The position numbers were made by a program, and so were the translations under genes. The notes beneath the pieces are model-generated. The model had not been told where the DNA came from. It saw only the letters and a list, made by a program, of their open reading frames with translations, and did no database searches. From Rhodanobacter denitrificans (GTDB taxonomy: Bacteria; Pseudomonadota; Gammaproteobacteria; Xanthomonadales; Rhodanobacteraceae), in NCBI GenBank assembly GCA_003241385.1, contig QFPO01000014.1:88733-152732 (forward strand): 64,000 nucleotides of DNA, given 5' to 3'. Below, piece by piece: positions 32,187 through 42,112 of this stretch; position 1 is the stretch's first letter; each line of letters opens with the position of its first letter.

Positions 32187-34013
32187 TCAGCCGTGGAAGA
32201 CGGCGTAGATGCGTTCGGCCAGGTCTCGGTGGATGCCTTTGACCTGCATGATTTCCTCCACGCCGGCGGCCGCCAGTCCGGCCCGGCCGCCGAAGTGCTT
32301 GAGCAGCGCCGCGCGCCGCTTGGCCCCGATGCCGGCGATCTCCTCCAGCGTGCTCGCCTCGCGCGCCTTCTCGCGGCGGCCGCGGTGACCGGTGATCGCG
32401 AAACGATGCGCCTCGTCGCGGACCGCCTGAATGAGGTGCGAGGCCGGCGATTCGGGTCCGGGCCAGAGCGTGCGGCCTGTATCGCCCAAGATCAAGGTTT
32501 CGTCGCCGGCGCGGCGCGCCTCGCCCTTGGCGACGCCGACCACGTTGAGCCCTTCGACGCCGAGCTCGGCCAGTACGTCCAGCGCCTGGCGGACCTGGCC
32601 CTTGCCGCCGTCGATCAGCAGCACGTCCGGCAGGACGCCCTCGCCGTCGCGGATCCGCCGGTAGCGCCGGTGCAGGGCCTGGCCCATCGCCGCGTAGTCG
32701 TCGCCGGGCGTGATGCCGGTGATGTTGAACCGCCGGTACTGCGACTTTTCGGCGCCTTCGGGGCCGAACACGACGCACGAGGCGACCGTGGCCTCGCCCA
32801 TGGTATGGCTGATGTCGAAGCACTCGATGCGGCGCGGCGTCTCCTCGAGGCCGAGCAGGTCGCGCAGCGCCTCGAACCGCGTCGTCAGCGTCTGCCGGCT
32901 GGCCAGGCGCGCGTCGAGGCCGGCCTGCGCATTCTTGAGCGCGAGCTCGAGGAAGCGCGCGCGCTCGGCGCGTACGCGCGCCTTGATCTCGACCGCGTGG
33001 CCGGCCTGCCCGCCGAGCGCCTCGGCGATCAGCTCGGCCTCCTCGGGCAGATCGCTGACGATCAGTTCCTCCGGCAGCGGCCGCTCCAGGTAGTACTGCA
33101 CGATGAACGAGGCGATCACCGCCGGCGGCTCGGCATCGCCGCCGAGCCGCGGAAAGAAGTCGCGCGAGCCCAGGCTGACGCCGTTGCGGAAGAACAGCAC
33201 ACTGATGCAGGCGATGCCGTTGCGGATCGCGCAGGCGATCACGTCCATGTCGGCGCTGGCACCGTGCACGTAATGGCGGGCCTGGATGCGCTGCAGCGCG
33301 GTGATGCGGTCGCGCACGGCGGCGGCGCGCTCGAATGCGAGCGCCGCGCTGGCGCGTTCCATCGTCGCGACCAGCTCGTCCTGGACCAGCTTGGAACGGC
33401 CTTCGAGGAACAGCGTCGCGTGGCGCACGCTCTCCTGGTAGTCGGCCGCTTCGACCAGGCCGACGCACGGCGCCGTGCAGCGGCCGATCTGGTGCTGCAG
33501 GCACGGCCGCGAGCGGTTGCGGAAGTAGCTGTCCTCGCAGTTGCGCAGCCGGAACAGCTTCTGCAGCAGGCCGATGCTCTCGCGCACCGCGGCGGCGCTC
33601 GGATACGGCCCGAAGTAGCGGCCGCCCTCGTTGCGCGCGCCGCGATGGAACGCCAGGCGCGGCCACTCGCCGGCGGTCAGATGGATGTACGGATAGCTTT
33701 TGTCGTCGCGCAGCAGGATGTTGTAGCGCGGCTTGAGCGACTTGATCAGCTGCGATTCGAGCAGCAGCGCCTCGGCCTCGGTGCGCGTCAGCGTGACCTC
33801 GATGCGCGCGATCTGCGAGACCATCGAAGCGATGCGCGGCTCCAGCCGCGGCTTCAGGAAGTAGCTGCCGACGCGCTTGCGCAGATTGCCGGCCTTGCCG
33901 ACGTAGAGCAGGTCGCCAGCGGCGTCGAACATGCGGTAGACGCCGGGAGCGCCGCTGAGCGTGCTGACGTATACCTTGCCGTCGAAGCCGGCTCGGTCCT
34001 CGGGTTGGGTCAT
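32187..34013 (-). CDS. uvrC: excinuclease ABC subunit C
   Basis: Makes the dual incisions of nucleotide excision repair in the UvrBC-DNA complex. The 608 residues include the GIY-YIG nuclease (about 20-100: G-V-Y-R-M-F ... L-L-Y-V-G-K-A), the UvrB-binding UVR motif (about 205-240), the RNase-H-like endonuclease domain (about 380-540, with I-E-C-F-D-I-S-H and L-L-I-D-G-G-K-G-Q) and C-terminal helix-hairpin-helix repeats (E-E-I-A-G-I-G-A-K-R). A TAAAAT hexamer sits seven bases before the ATG, so one of its transcripts is probably leaderless. Upstream, 28 bases separate it from the NHL gene. Confidence 0.97.
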   Translation of the reverse strand: MTQPEDRAGFDGKVYVSTLSGAPGVYRMFDAAGDLLYVGKAGNLRKRVGSYFLKPRLEPRIASMVSQIARIEVTLTRTEAEALLLESQLIKSLKPRYNILLRDDKSYPYIHLTAGEWPRLAFHRGARNEGGRYFGPYPSAAAVRESIGLLQKLFRLRNCEDSYFRNRSRPCLQHQIGRCTAPCVGLVEAADYQESVRHATLFLEGRSKLVQDELVATMERASAALAFERAAAVRDRITALQRIQARHYVHGASADMDVIACAIRNGIACISVLFFRNGVSLGSRDFFPRLGGDAEPPAVIASFIVQYYLERPLPEELIVSDLPEEAELIAEALGGQAGHAVEIKARVRAERARFLELALKNAQAGLDARLASRQTLTTRFEALRDLLGLEETPRRIECFDISHTMGEATVASCVVFGPEGAEKSQYRRFNITGITPGDDYAAMGQALHRRYRRIRDGEGVLPDVLLIDGGKGQVRQALDVLAELGVEGLNVVGVAKGEARRAGDETLILGDTGRTLWPGPESPASHLIQAVRDEAHRFAITGHRGRREKAREASTLEEIAGIGAKRRAALLKHFGGRAGLAAAGVEEIMQVKGIHRDLAERIYAVFHG

Positions 34014-34019
34014 CGGACC

Positions 34020-34025
34020 ATTTTA
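34020..34025 (-). promoter_or_regulatory. -10 hexamer giving a leaderless uvrC transcript
   Basis: TAAAAT on the minus strand, ending seven bases before the ATG at 34013. The predicted transcription start is the A of that ATG. No strong -35 is visible. Confidence 0.4.
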
Positions 34026-34041
34026 GTCCGCAACGGCAGGT

Positions 34042-35469
34042 TCAGTCCGCCACCGCGACGCGACGTGCCGATCCGTCGGACAGATCCACGCGCACGATCT
34101 CGTGGCTGCCGGTGTTGGCGACCCACAGCGCGCCGGCCGCGACCGACAGGCCCGAGGGTTCGTTCAGCCGATAACCGAGCTCGGGCCGGCTCACTTTCGC
34201 CGCCACGAGGTTGATCAGCTTGATCGCGTCGTTGTAGCTGTCGGCGACGAACACCGAGCCGCGCGGCCCGGCCGCGACCGCCTGCGGATGCTGCAGCCGT
34301 GCGACCGCGCAGGTGCCGACCGCATCGCCGAATGCGTAGAGACCGCTGCCGACCACGGTGGTCACGCGGCCGTCGGCCAGGCGCACCAGGCGCACCGCCG
34401 AGGCGGCCGCATCGGCGACGACCAGCTGCGCATTGGCGACCGCGAGCCCGCTCGGCTGGGCCAGCGCGGCGTCCGCGCCGACGCCGTCGATCCGGTCGAG
34501 CGCGCCGCTGCCGGCCAGCACGCGCGCGCGGCGCGCGATCAGGTCGACCTGCCAGATCTGATTGAGGCCGGCCATCGCGACGTAGAGCTGATCGCCGACG
34601 ATCGCCAGATCGGCCGGCGCGCAGGCGGCCAGGCCGCGCACGTCGCTATCGTGCGGGCGGCGGTAGCCGGGTGCGCCGGTGCCGAGCAGCGTGCGCACGC
34701 TGCCGTCGGCCAGATCGACGCTGCGCACGGCGTGGTTGCCGCGGTCGGCGACGTAGAGCTGGTCGCGATGCAGGGCCAGGCCCTGCGGATCGCTGAACGC
34801 GGCTTCCTCGCCGGTGCCGTCGGTGAAACCGGCGTGGCCCGAGCCGAAACTGCGCAGCACACGGCCGTGGTGATCGCATTCGAGCACGCGGTCGTGGCCG
34901 CTGTCGGCGACGTAGAGCAGGCGTTCGGTCGCCAGCACTTTGCCGGGGAAGCGCAGGCTCGCGCGCGGCTCCGGGCGGACCGCCGGCACCGCGCTCTCGA
35001 ACACGCGCAGGCCCTGCCCGGCCGCCTCGTCGAGCAGGGCGCCGATCAGATCGTCGAGCAGCTCCAGATGGCCGGCGCCGGCGACGCGCGCGGCGAGGCG
35101 GCCTTCGGCGTCGATGACCGCGACGGTCGGCCAAGCGCTGACGCCGTAGTCGCGCCAGACCGCGAACGCCGGATCGCTCGCGACCGGATGCTCGATGCGC
35201 AGGCGGTTGACCGCGCGCAGCACCGCAGCCGGCGCGCACTGCGCACCGTACTTGGGGCAGTGGATGCCGATCACGCAGAGCCCGTCGTGATGGCGCGCCT
35301 GCAGCGCCGCGAGGTCCGGCACCATCGTCGCGCACTGCACGCTGTCACCGGTCCAGAACCAGACCAGCACGACGCGGCCGCGCAGCATCGCCAGCCGCGG
35401 CGGATCGTCGGTATTGACCCAGGCCAGGCCGGACGGCAGCTCCGGTGCCTGCGGACGGATCGCGCTCAT
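34042..35469 (-). CDS. thioredoxin-fold plus NHL-repeat protein (NHLRC2-like)
   Basis: A 475-residue protein. Residues about 25-145 are a thioredoxin/peroxiredoxin-like domain (V-V-L-V-W-F-W-T-G-D-S-V-Q-C ... V-S-A-W-P-T-V-A-V-I-D with the cis-proline). Residues about 165-470 carry five or six NHL propeller repeats of the type L-Y-V-A-D-(S/R)-G-x-(H/N). This is the layout of NHLRC2. The usual C-x-x-C site is reduced to a single cysteine, so thiol-disulfide exchange by the normal mechanism is unlikely. No signal peptide is seen. Its start overlaps the stop of the phosphatase gene. Confidence 0.78.
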   Translation of the reverse strand: MSAIRPQAPELPSGLAWVNTDDPPRLAMLRGRVVLVWFWTGDSVQCATMVPDLAALQARHHDGLCVIGIHCPKYGAQCAPAAVLRAVNRLRIEHPVASDPAFAVWRDYGVSAWPTVAVIDAEGRLAARVAGAGHLELLDDLIGALLDEAAGQGLRVFESAVPAVRPEPRASLRFPGKVLATERLLYVADSGHDRVLECDHHGRVLRSFGSGHAGFTDGTGEEAAFSDPQGLALHRDQLYVADRGNHAVRSVDLADGSVRTLLGTGAPGYRRPHDSDVRGLAACAPADLAIVGDQLYVAMAGLNQIWQVDLIARRARVLAGSGALDRIDGVGADAALAQPSGLAVANAQLVVADAAASAVRLVRLADGRVTTVVGSGLYAFGDAVGTCAVARLQHPQAVAAGPRGSVFVADSYNDAIKLINLVAAKVSRPELGYRLNEPSGLSVAAGALWVANTGSHEIVRVDLSDGSARRVAVAD

Positions 35470-35942
35470 CGGCGCGATCCGCCGTCGCGGCGCAGCCGCC
35501 CGGCCAGCGCGGCGACACCCTCGCGCGCGAGGTTCAGCACCTGCTCGAAGTCGCGCTGCGAGCCGTAGTACGGATCGGGCACGTCGCTGCGCGCGGCGAA
35601 GCCCGCGAACGGCAGGAACAGCGCGACGCGACCGCGCGCCGCGGCCGGGCAGACGCGCTCGAGCGCATGCAGGTTGACCGCGTCCATCGCGAGCACGTGG
35701 TCGTAGTCGTCGAAGTCGGCCGCACCGATCTGGCGCGCACGATGCGCCGCCATCGGATAGCCGGCCGCCTCGGCGACCGCGATCGCGCGGCGGTCCGCGG
35801 CCGCACCGATGTGGTAGTCCTCGGTACCGGCCGAGGCGACCGTCGCGGCGAGGCCGGCCCGCGCCAGCTCGACGCGCGCCACCGCCTCGACCGTCGGCGA
35901 GCGGCAAATGTTGCCCATGCAGACGAACAGGATCCGCGTCAC
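35466..35942 (-). CDS. low-molecular-weight protein-tyrosine phosphatase
   Basis: A 158-residue phosphatase with the P-loop V-C-M-G-N-I-C-R-S-P at the N-terminus (nucleophile Cys8, Arg14) and the general-acid D-P-Y-Y loop (about residue 127). These are the complete LMW-PTP signatures. The GTG start at 35942 overlaps the kdsB stop. Bacterial members act on tyrosine kinases of capsule synthesis or as arginine phosphatases; being in an operon with Kdo synthesis hints at envelope control, but this is inference. Confidence 0.92.
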   Translation of the reverse strand: MTRILFVCMGNICRSPTVEAVARVELARAGLAATVASAGTEDYHIGAAADRRAIAVAEAAGYPMAAHRARQIGAADFDDYDHVLAMDAVNLHALERVCPAAARGRVALFLPFAGFAARSDVPDPYYGSQRDFEQVLNLAREGVAALAGRLRRDGGSRR

Positions 35943-36718
35943 CGCGGCACTCCGGCGAGCAGCCGTTCGGCGCGGGCCAGATCCTCCGGCGTGTCGACGC
36001 CGGGCGGGAACGGCTCCGGCGCGATGCCGACCGCGATCGCATGGCCGTGCTCGAGTGCGCGCAGCTGCTCGAGCGATTCGGCCTGTTCGAGCGGCGTGCG
36101 CGCGAGCCGCGCGAACGCGCGCAGGAAGCCGGCGCGATACGCGTAGATGCCGATGTGGCGCAGGAACGGCACGCCGTCGGGCAGGCGCGTGCGATCGGCC
36201 GCGAACGCATCGCGCGGCCACGGCAGCGGCGCGCGGCTGAAGTACAGCGCGCGGCCGTCGGCGCCGCGCACCAGCTTGACGCAGTTGGGGTCGAACAGCT
36301 CCTCGACCGAGCCGATCGGCGTCGCCAGCGTCGCCATCGGCGCGGCGCCCGCGGCCAGGGTCTCGGCGACCGCACGGATGCCGCTGGCCGGCGCCATCGG
36401 CTCGTCGCCCTGCAGATTGACGACGATCGTCTCGTCGGGCCAGGCGCGCCGCGTCGCGCACTCGGCGAGGCGGTCGCTGCCCGAGGCGTGGCCGGCGTCG
36501 GTCATCACGACCTCGACGCCGCTGCCGGCCAGCGCCGCGGCGATGCGCGGCTCGTCGGTCGCGACGACGACCTCGCCCGCGCCGGCGGCCAGTGCGCGCC
36601 GCGCGACGTGCACGATCATCGGTATGCCGCCGATCGGCAGCAGCGGCTTGCCCGGCAGGCGGGTCGAGGCATAACGGGCGGGAATCGCGACGACGAACGG
36701 GATGGACTGGGATTCCAT
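35939..36718 (-). CDS. kdsB: 3-deoxy-manno-octulosonate cytidylyltransferase
   Basis: Activates Kdo with CTP to give CMP-Kdo for the lipopolysaccharide inner core. The 259 residues include the N-terminal nucleotide motif A-I-P-A-R-Y-A-S-T-R-L-P-G-K-P-L (about residues 9-24), V-N-L-Q-G-D-E-P (about 100) and the H-I-G-I-Y-A-Y segment (about 183). The ATG at 36718 gives the standard length; a longer frame upstream has no domain. It is the first gene of the minus-strand operon that ends at tRNA-Cys. Confidence 0.96.
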   Translation of the reverse strand: MESQSIPFVVAIPARYASTRLPGKPLLPIGGIPMIVHVARRALAAGAGEVVVATDEPRIAAALAGSGVEVVMTDAGHASGSDRLAECATRRAWPDETIVVNLQGDEPMAPASGIRAVAETLAAGAAPMATLATPIGSVEELFDPNCVKLVRGADGRALYFSRAPLPWPRDAFAADRTRLPDGVPFLRHIGIYAYRAGFLRAFARLARTPLEQAESLEQLRALEHGHAIAVGIAPEPFPPGVDTPEDLARAERLLAGVPR

Positions 36719-37006
36719 GTGCTGAGACCGACACTCCGGCATGAGCGGAAAACACGATCGGCAGGGGCTGCCGGCGTCCGTCATCGGCGGTCGGCGCGCT
36801 GGCCGGCCGCGATCCCGCCGCGTCGCGACGCAGCGGTGCCGCCGTCGCCCCCTTTGCGACCCCCGCAGCGTAATCGACCCGAACCGCGAACGACAGCCCG
36901 TCCGTGTGAACGCCGCCCGACCGCGGCCATCGTCCGGACCTGACCGCGGCCGGAACGGCCGCTACCATACCGCGCGCTTCCCGCCCGCTGCCGCACCGAT
37001 CCTCAC

Positions 37007-37927
37007 GTGAACACCCCCGCCCCGACCTCGCCGCTGCCGTTGCGCGCGGCGCTGCTGATGGCCGCCAGCGCCTGCCTGTTCGGCCTGATGGCGGTGTCGA
37101 TCCGCTATGCGTCCGCGCAGCTGCATCCGTTCGAGATCGCGTTCTTCCGCTGCCTGTTCGGCGCCCTGTTCGCGCTGCCGCTGCTGCGCGTCCACGGCGT
37201 CGGCATCCTGCGCACCGACAAGCTCGGCTTCTACGTCGCGCGCTGCCTGATCGGCATGCTGTCGATGCTGGCCGGGTTCTGGGCGATGGTGCACCTGCCG
37301 CTGGCGCAGGCGATCGCGCTGTCGTACTCCACGCCGCTGTTCGTGACGATCGGCGCCGTCCTGTTCCTCGGCGAGGTCGTGCGGCTGCGCCGCTGGAGCG
37401 CGGTCGTCGCCGGCTTCATCGGCGTGCTGGTCATCATGCGGCCGAACGGATCGGGCTTCGCGGTCGACAGCCTGGTCGCGATCCTCGCCGCGGCGATGAG
37501 CGGCATGGTCACGATCAGCATCAAGTTCCTGTCGCGCTCCGAACCGCCGGACCGCATCGTGCTGCTGACGACGATGCTCTGGGTACCGCTGTCGCTGGGC
37601 CCGGCGCTGACGGTCTGGCAGTGGCCGCAGGCCGGCATCTGGCCGTGGCTGGTCGCGGCCGGCGCGCTCGGCACCGGCGGCCACTACTGCTGGACGCGCG
37701 CGCTCAAGCTGGCCGACGCCTCGCTGCTGGCGCCGCTGAGCTATCTGCAATTGCTGGTGGTCGCGGTGCTGGCCTGGGCGCTGTTCGGCGAGCAGGTCGA
37801 CGGCTACACCGCGCTCGGCGCGGCGATCATCATCGGCGCCAGCCTCTACATCGCGCGGCGCGAGGCCTCGCTGGCGCGCCAGCGCCGCGAGGAGCCGGTC
37901 GTCGTGCGCTCCGAGCCGCAGGCCTGA
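37007..37927 (+). CDS. EamA/DMT family transporter
   Basis: A 306-residue inner-membrane protein with about ten transmembrane helices and two EamA repeats (about 15-140 and 155-285), the second ending A-L-G-A-A-I-I-I-G-A. Drug/metabolite transporter superfamily members export amino acids, nucleotides or other metabolites; the substrate cannot be told here. The start is GTG at 37007 (the only start before the first helix). It is divergent from kdsB with 288 noncoding bases between, and convergent with ispG. Confidence 0.88.
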   Translation: MNTPAPTSPLPLRAALLMAASACLFGLMAVSIRYASAQLHPFEIAFFRCLFGALFALPLLRVHGVGILRTDKLGFYVARCLIGMLSMLAGFWAMVHLPLAQAIALSYSTPLFVTIGAVLFLGEVVRLRRWSAVVAGFIGVLVIMRPNGSGFAVDSLVAILAAAMSGMVTISIKFLSRSEPPDRIVLLTTMLWVPLSLGPALTVWQWPQAGIWPWLVAAGALGTGGHYCWTRALKLADASLLAPLSYLQLLVVAVLAWALFGEQVDGYTALGAAIIIGASLYIARREASLARQRREEPVVVRSEPQA

Positions 37928-38132
37928 GGCGGCGGCCGGTCGCGCCCGCGCGAACCTGATCGACCGGCCCGGGCGATCCCGCCCGGACGTCGGATCGTGC
38001 AAGTGTGGTGGCGCCGTTCGCGCCCGCGATACCGACCGACGCCGTCGCGTCGCTCAGCGCTGCGCGGGAATCTGTCCGCTTCCGGCGCGCCGTCGGCGGG
38101 CGCGAGGCGTTCGACCGAATCCGCAGCCGTAC

Positions 38133-39386
<1,254 letters not shown>

Positions 39387-39617
39387 GAGGTCGCGCGGCG
39401 AGGAATGGCGGCGCCCGGCGGGGACGGGCCGGCCGGCGGACGCGGGTGCGCAGTCTACTAGGGATGCCCGGCGCTGTCCGCCCGGTATCCGCATGGGATC
39501 GGGCCGGCTCGCGATCGACCACGGACAAGTGAACGGACCGGCGCGTAGCGCGCGAGCGCGCGGCTGGAGAAACCTGAACGGCTCGGGTAGATTCGTCGCT
39601 CCTCAGGGGGAATTCCG

Positions 39618-41408
39618 ATGGCCGGCACTCGAGGCGGTACAGCCTTTCGTGACTTCGTCGCCGAGCTGCAGCGCCGCAACGTGATTCGGGCCGCAGCGCT
39701 GTATACGGCGGCGGCCTGGCTGCTGGTGCAGGTGGCGACTCAGGTATTTCCTTTCTTCAACATTCCGAACTGGGTCGTGCGCTGGATCGTCGTCGCCGCC
39801 CTGATCGGCTTTCCGATCTGGCTGGTATTGGCGTGGATGTACGAACTGTCGCCTGAGGGTCTTCGACGCGAGAGCGAAGACCCCCGTGCCGAGCGGCCCG
39901 AACGCGACGCGAGGCGTATGAATGCCTGGATCGTCGGTATCGCGTGCCTCGCAGTGGCCGTACTCGTGTCGGGGCTGCTCGTCGACCGGCGCGGCAGCGA
40001 GGTGGCCCCGGCGCCGACGCCGACGGCGATTCCGGAGAAGTCGATCGCCGTGCTGCCGCTGCGCAACGAAAGCGGCGATCTGCAGGACCGCTATTTTTCC
40101 GACGGCCTGTCGGAGGATCTGACGACCGAACTGGCGCGGTTCGGCGGCCTCAAGGTGATCAGTCGGGACTCGGCATTTCGCTTTCGCGACAGCACGGCCG
40201 ACAGCGCGACGATCGGCGCTCAGCTCGGCGTAGCGACGCTGCTGCAGGGAAGCGTGCGTCGTCAGGGCGATGCCTTGCGGATCAGTGCGACGCTGGTGCG
40301 CGCAGCGGACGGCAGCGTGATCTGGTCCGAGCGTTTCGATCGCCCTTACAAGGAATTGTTCGCGACCCAGGACGAGATCGCTCATGCCGTGGCGAGCAGT
40401 CTCAAGGCGAAGTGGTTGCCCGGCGATGGCGCGGCCGCGCAGGGCGACCGGCCCCCGAGCGGCAATCTCGACGCTTATCAAGCCTTTCTGCGCGGCGCGG
40501 CCGATTTCCGCTCCGGCGATCCCGCACGCGCACGTAAGGCCGTCGACGAGTTCGCCGAGGCGATTCGTATCGATCCGGCCTACGCTGCCGCCTACGCCGG
40601 CACGGCCATCGCCTGGAGCGTCATCAAGGCCGGCGCCACGGACGCGAAAAGTATCGCGGACGCCGCCGCACACGCGCGCGAGGCCAGCGCCCGAGCGCTC
40701 GCATTGAACGCCGATCTCGCGCTCGCGCACATGGTGCGGGCCACGGTCCTGTTCAACGTCGATGCCAATCTTGCCGAAGCCGTCGAGGCAGCTCGGCGGG
40801 CGTACGAACTGGCGCCACACGACGGCCGCGTTCTGGCGACGCTCGCGACGGTGACGGCTGCACAGGGCGACGCGGAACGGGCGGTGCAGTACGCGCGCGA
40901 GGCGACCGTGCTCGATCCGCTCGCGCCGCAGCGCTATGAAACCCTGGGCGACGATCTCGCCCTGCTCGGAAGCTTCGACGAAGCCGAAGCGGCGTACAGG
41001 AAGGCGGAGGCGCTGTCGCCGAACCGGTACCGCTACTACAACTTCTTGACGCAATTGGCTGTGTTGCGCGGCGATGCGAAGAAGGCGCTGGAGTATGCGG
41101 AGCGGGAGAAGAGCGAACCTTGGGATGTCATCTCGCGCGCCTACGCCTTGCAGATCGGCACCGATCGCGCGGCGGCCGATGCGGCAATCGAAGCAGTCGA
41201 GCGCGCATGCGACGGCACGTGCCCGGCCATCGTTGCGGCACTTTATGCGCTCCGCGGCGACGCCGATCGGGCGTTCGAATGGATGTACAAGCAAATCGAC
41301 GTCGATCGCGGCGACGGCATGGGGATTCTGTCCGATCCGATTCTGTCGCGGCTGCGCAGCGACCCTCGCTATGCCGACTTCGCGAAGAAGCTGTCGCAAG
41401 GCGCTTGA
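39618..41408 (+). CDS. TolB/FlgO-like membrane protein with TPR repeats
   Basis: A 596-residue protein of a type common in Lysobacterales. Residues 8-80 hold the F-x-x-E-L-(Q/K)-R-R-N-V-x-R-A-A segment and two transmembrane helices (about 25-75); a third helix is at about 103-122. Residues about 138-260 form a TolB-N/FlgO-like domain starting K-S-I-A-V-L-P-L-R-N-E-S-G-D and containing Y-F-S-D-G-L-S-E-D-L-T-T-E-L-A. Residues about 280-570 are tetratricopeptide repeats. There is no DNA-binding or kinase domain, unlike some relatives. A signalling or assembly role is likely. AGGGGGAA lies just upstream of the ATG. Confidence 0.8.
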   Translation: MAGTRGGTAFRDFVAELQRRNVIRAAALYTAAAWLLVQVATQVFPFFNIPNWVVRWIVVAALIGFPIWLVLAWMYELSPEGLRRESEDPRAERPERDARRMNAWIVGIACLAVAVLVSGLLVDRRGSEVAPAPTPTAIPEKSIAVLPLRNESGDLQDRYFSDGLSEDLTTELARFGGLKVISRDSAFRFRDSTADSATIGAQLGVATLLQGSVRRQGDALRISATLVRAADGSVIWSERFDRPYKELFATQDEIAHAVASSLKAKWLPGDGAAAQGDRPPSGNLDAYQAFLRGAADFRSGDPARARKAVDEFAEAIRIDPAYAAAYAGTAIAWSVIKAGATDAKSIADAAAHAREASARALALNADLALAHMVRATVLFNVDANLAEAVEAARRAYELAPHDGRVLATLATVTAAQGDAERAVQYAREATVLDPLAPQRYETLGDDLALLGSFDEAEAAYRKAEALSPNRYRYYNFLTQLAVLRGDAKKALEYAEREKSEPWDVISRAYALQIGTDRAAADAAIEAVERACDGTCPAIVAALYALRGDADRAFEWMYKQIDVDRGDGMGILSDPILSRLRSDPRYADFAKKLSQGA

Positions 41409-42055
41409 GTATCAACGCGTCATCCGTCGGTAGCGGCGGCGCACGTGGCCATTCGCTGGAACGTGGTGGCTCCGTCGAACGCTGTAACGCCCTTCCGGGC
41501 CCTCAGCCTGGCTCTCCGGGACGAGTCTCCATGGCAAGACCTGCCCAGGAACGGTGTCGTGCCCGTGTCCGCAGAACATCCGTCGGTCGAAGACGATGAG
41601 CGATGACTTTCTCTTCTCCGAGTGCTGGATCCCCACGCCGGGCGCCACCGCGGTGATCGACCCGAACGACGAACATCGCTCGCGCTACCCGGAAGAAATC
41701 GCTGATCTGCTCACGACGGCCGCGTAGCCGACCTCGACAGCGAAGAGCTCATTGCTGCACGACAGCCGTGGATAGGGCATCCAGAGTCACCCGCCGGCCC
41801 GGCTGATCAGCAGACTGCAGGTGCTCTACGCGACCTTGCCGTCTGTGGAAGTCGCGCGCCTACTCGTGGTGTACTCGGACGGCGACCTGTCCAAAGGTGT
41901 CCCGACGCTCGCCACCACCACAACAACCAGGGCGCATCCAGAACGCGCAGTCCGCGTGACGATGACGTCGATTCGACCCCAGCCGATCGGCGAAGCTGCC
42001 GGTCGATAGGCTGTCGCCCCTTTCCGAAGATCCCAATCCGCAGTTCACGGGATCA
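41409..42055. other. low-gene intergenic stretch, possible decayed DNA
   Basis: About 650 bases with lower GC than the flanking genes. It contains one short frame at 41596-41727 and several unsupported frames. No terminator, tRNA or recognisable protein was found. It borders the repeat-flanked endonuclease gene, so it is probably part of an acquired or degraded segment. Confidence 0.5.
41596..41727 (+). CDS. short hypothetical frame, 43 residues
   Basis: ATG at 41596 to TAG at 41727. The product begins M-S-D-D-F-L-F-S-E-C-W-I-P-T-P-G and is acidic, without membrane segments. I do not recognise it; it may be the start of a decayed gene. There is no clear ribosome site. Confidence 0.25.
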   Translation: MSDDFLFSECWIPTPGATAVIDPNDEHRSRYPEEIADLLTTAA

Positions 42056-42080
42056 GGGATTCCGATCTACGCCAGAATGC
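42056..42080. repeat. REP-like palindromic repeat, copy A
   Basis: GGGATTCCGATCTACGCC followed by AGAATGC, an imperfect palindrome (ATTCCG ... CAGAAT). Just before it is GATCCC ... GGGATC. A related copy is at 44346-44373 on the other side of the endonuclease gene. Confidence 0.5.
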
Positions 42081-42112
42081 CTAAAGGCACCGAGTTCGCG
42101 GCTCACTTTCGG

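Noticed and set aside
41821..42009. 62-residue plus-strand frame between the TPR and endonuclease genes
   Set aside because: No start context, no domain, and threonine/arginine-rich translation; likely noncoding.
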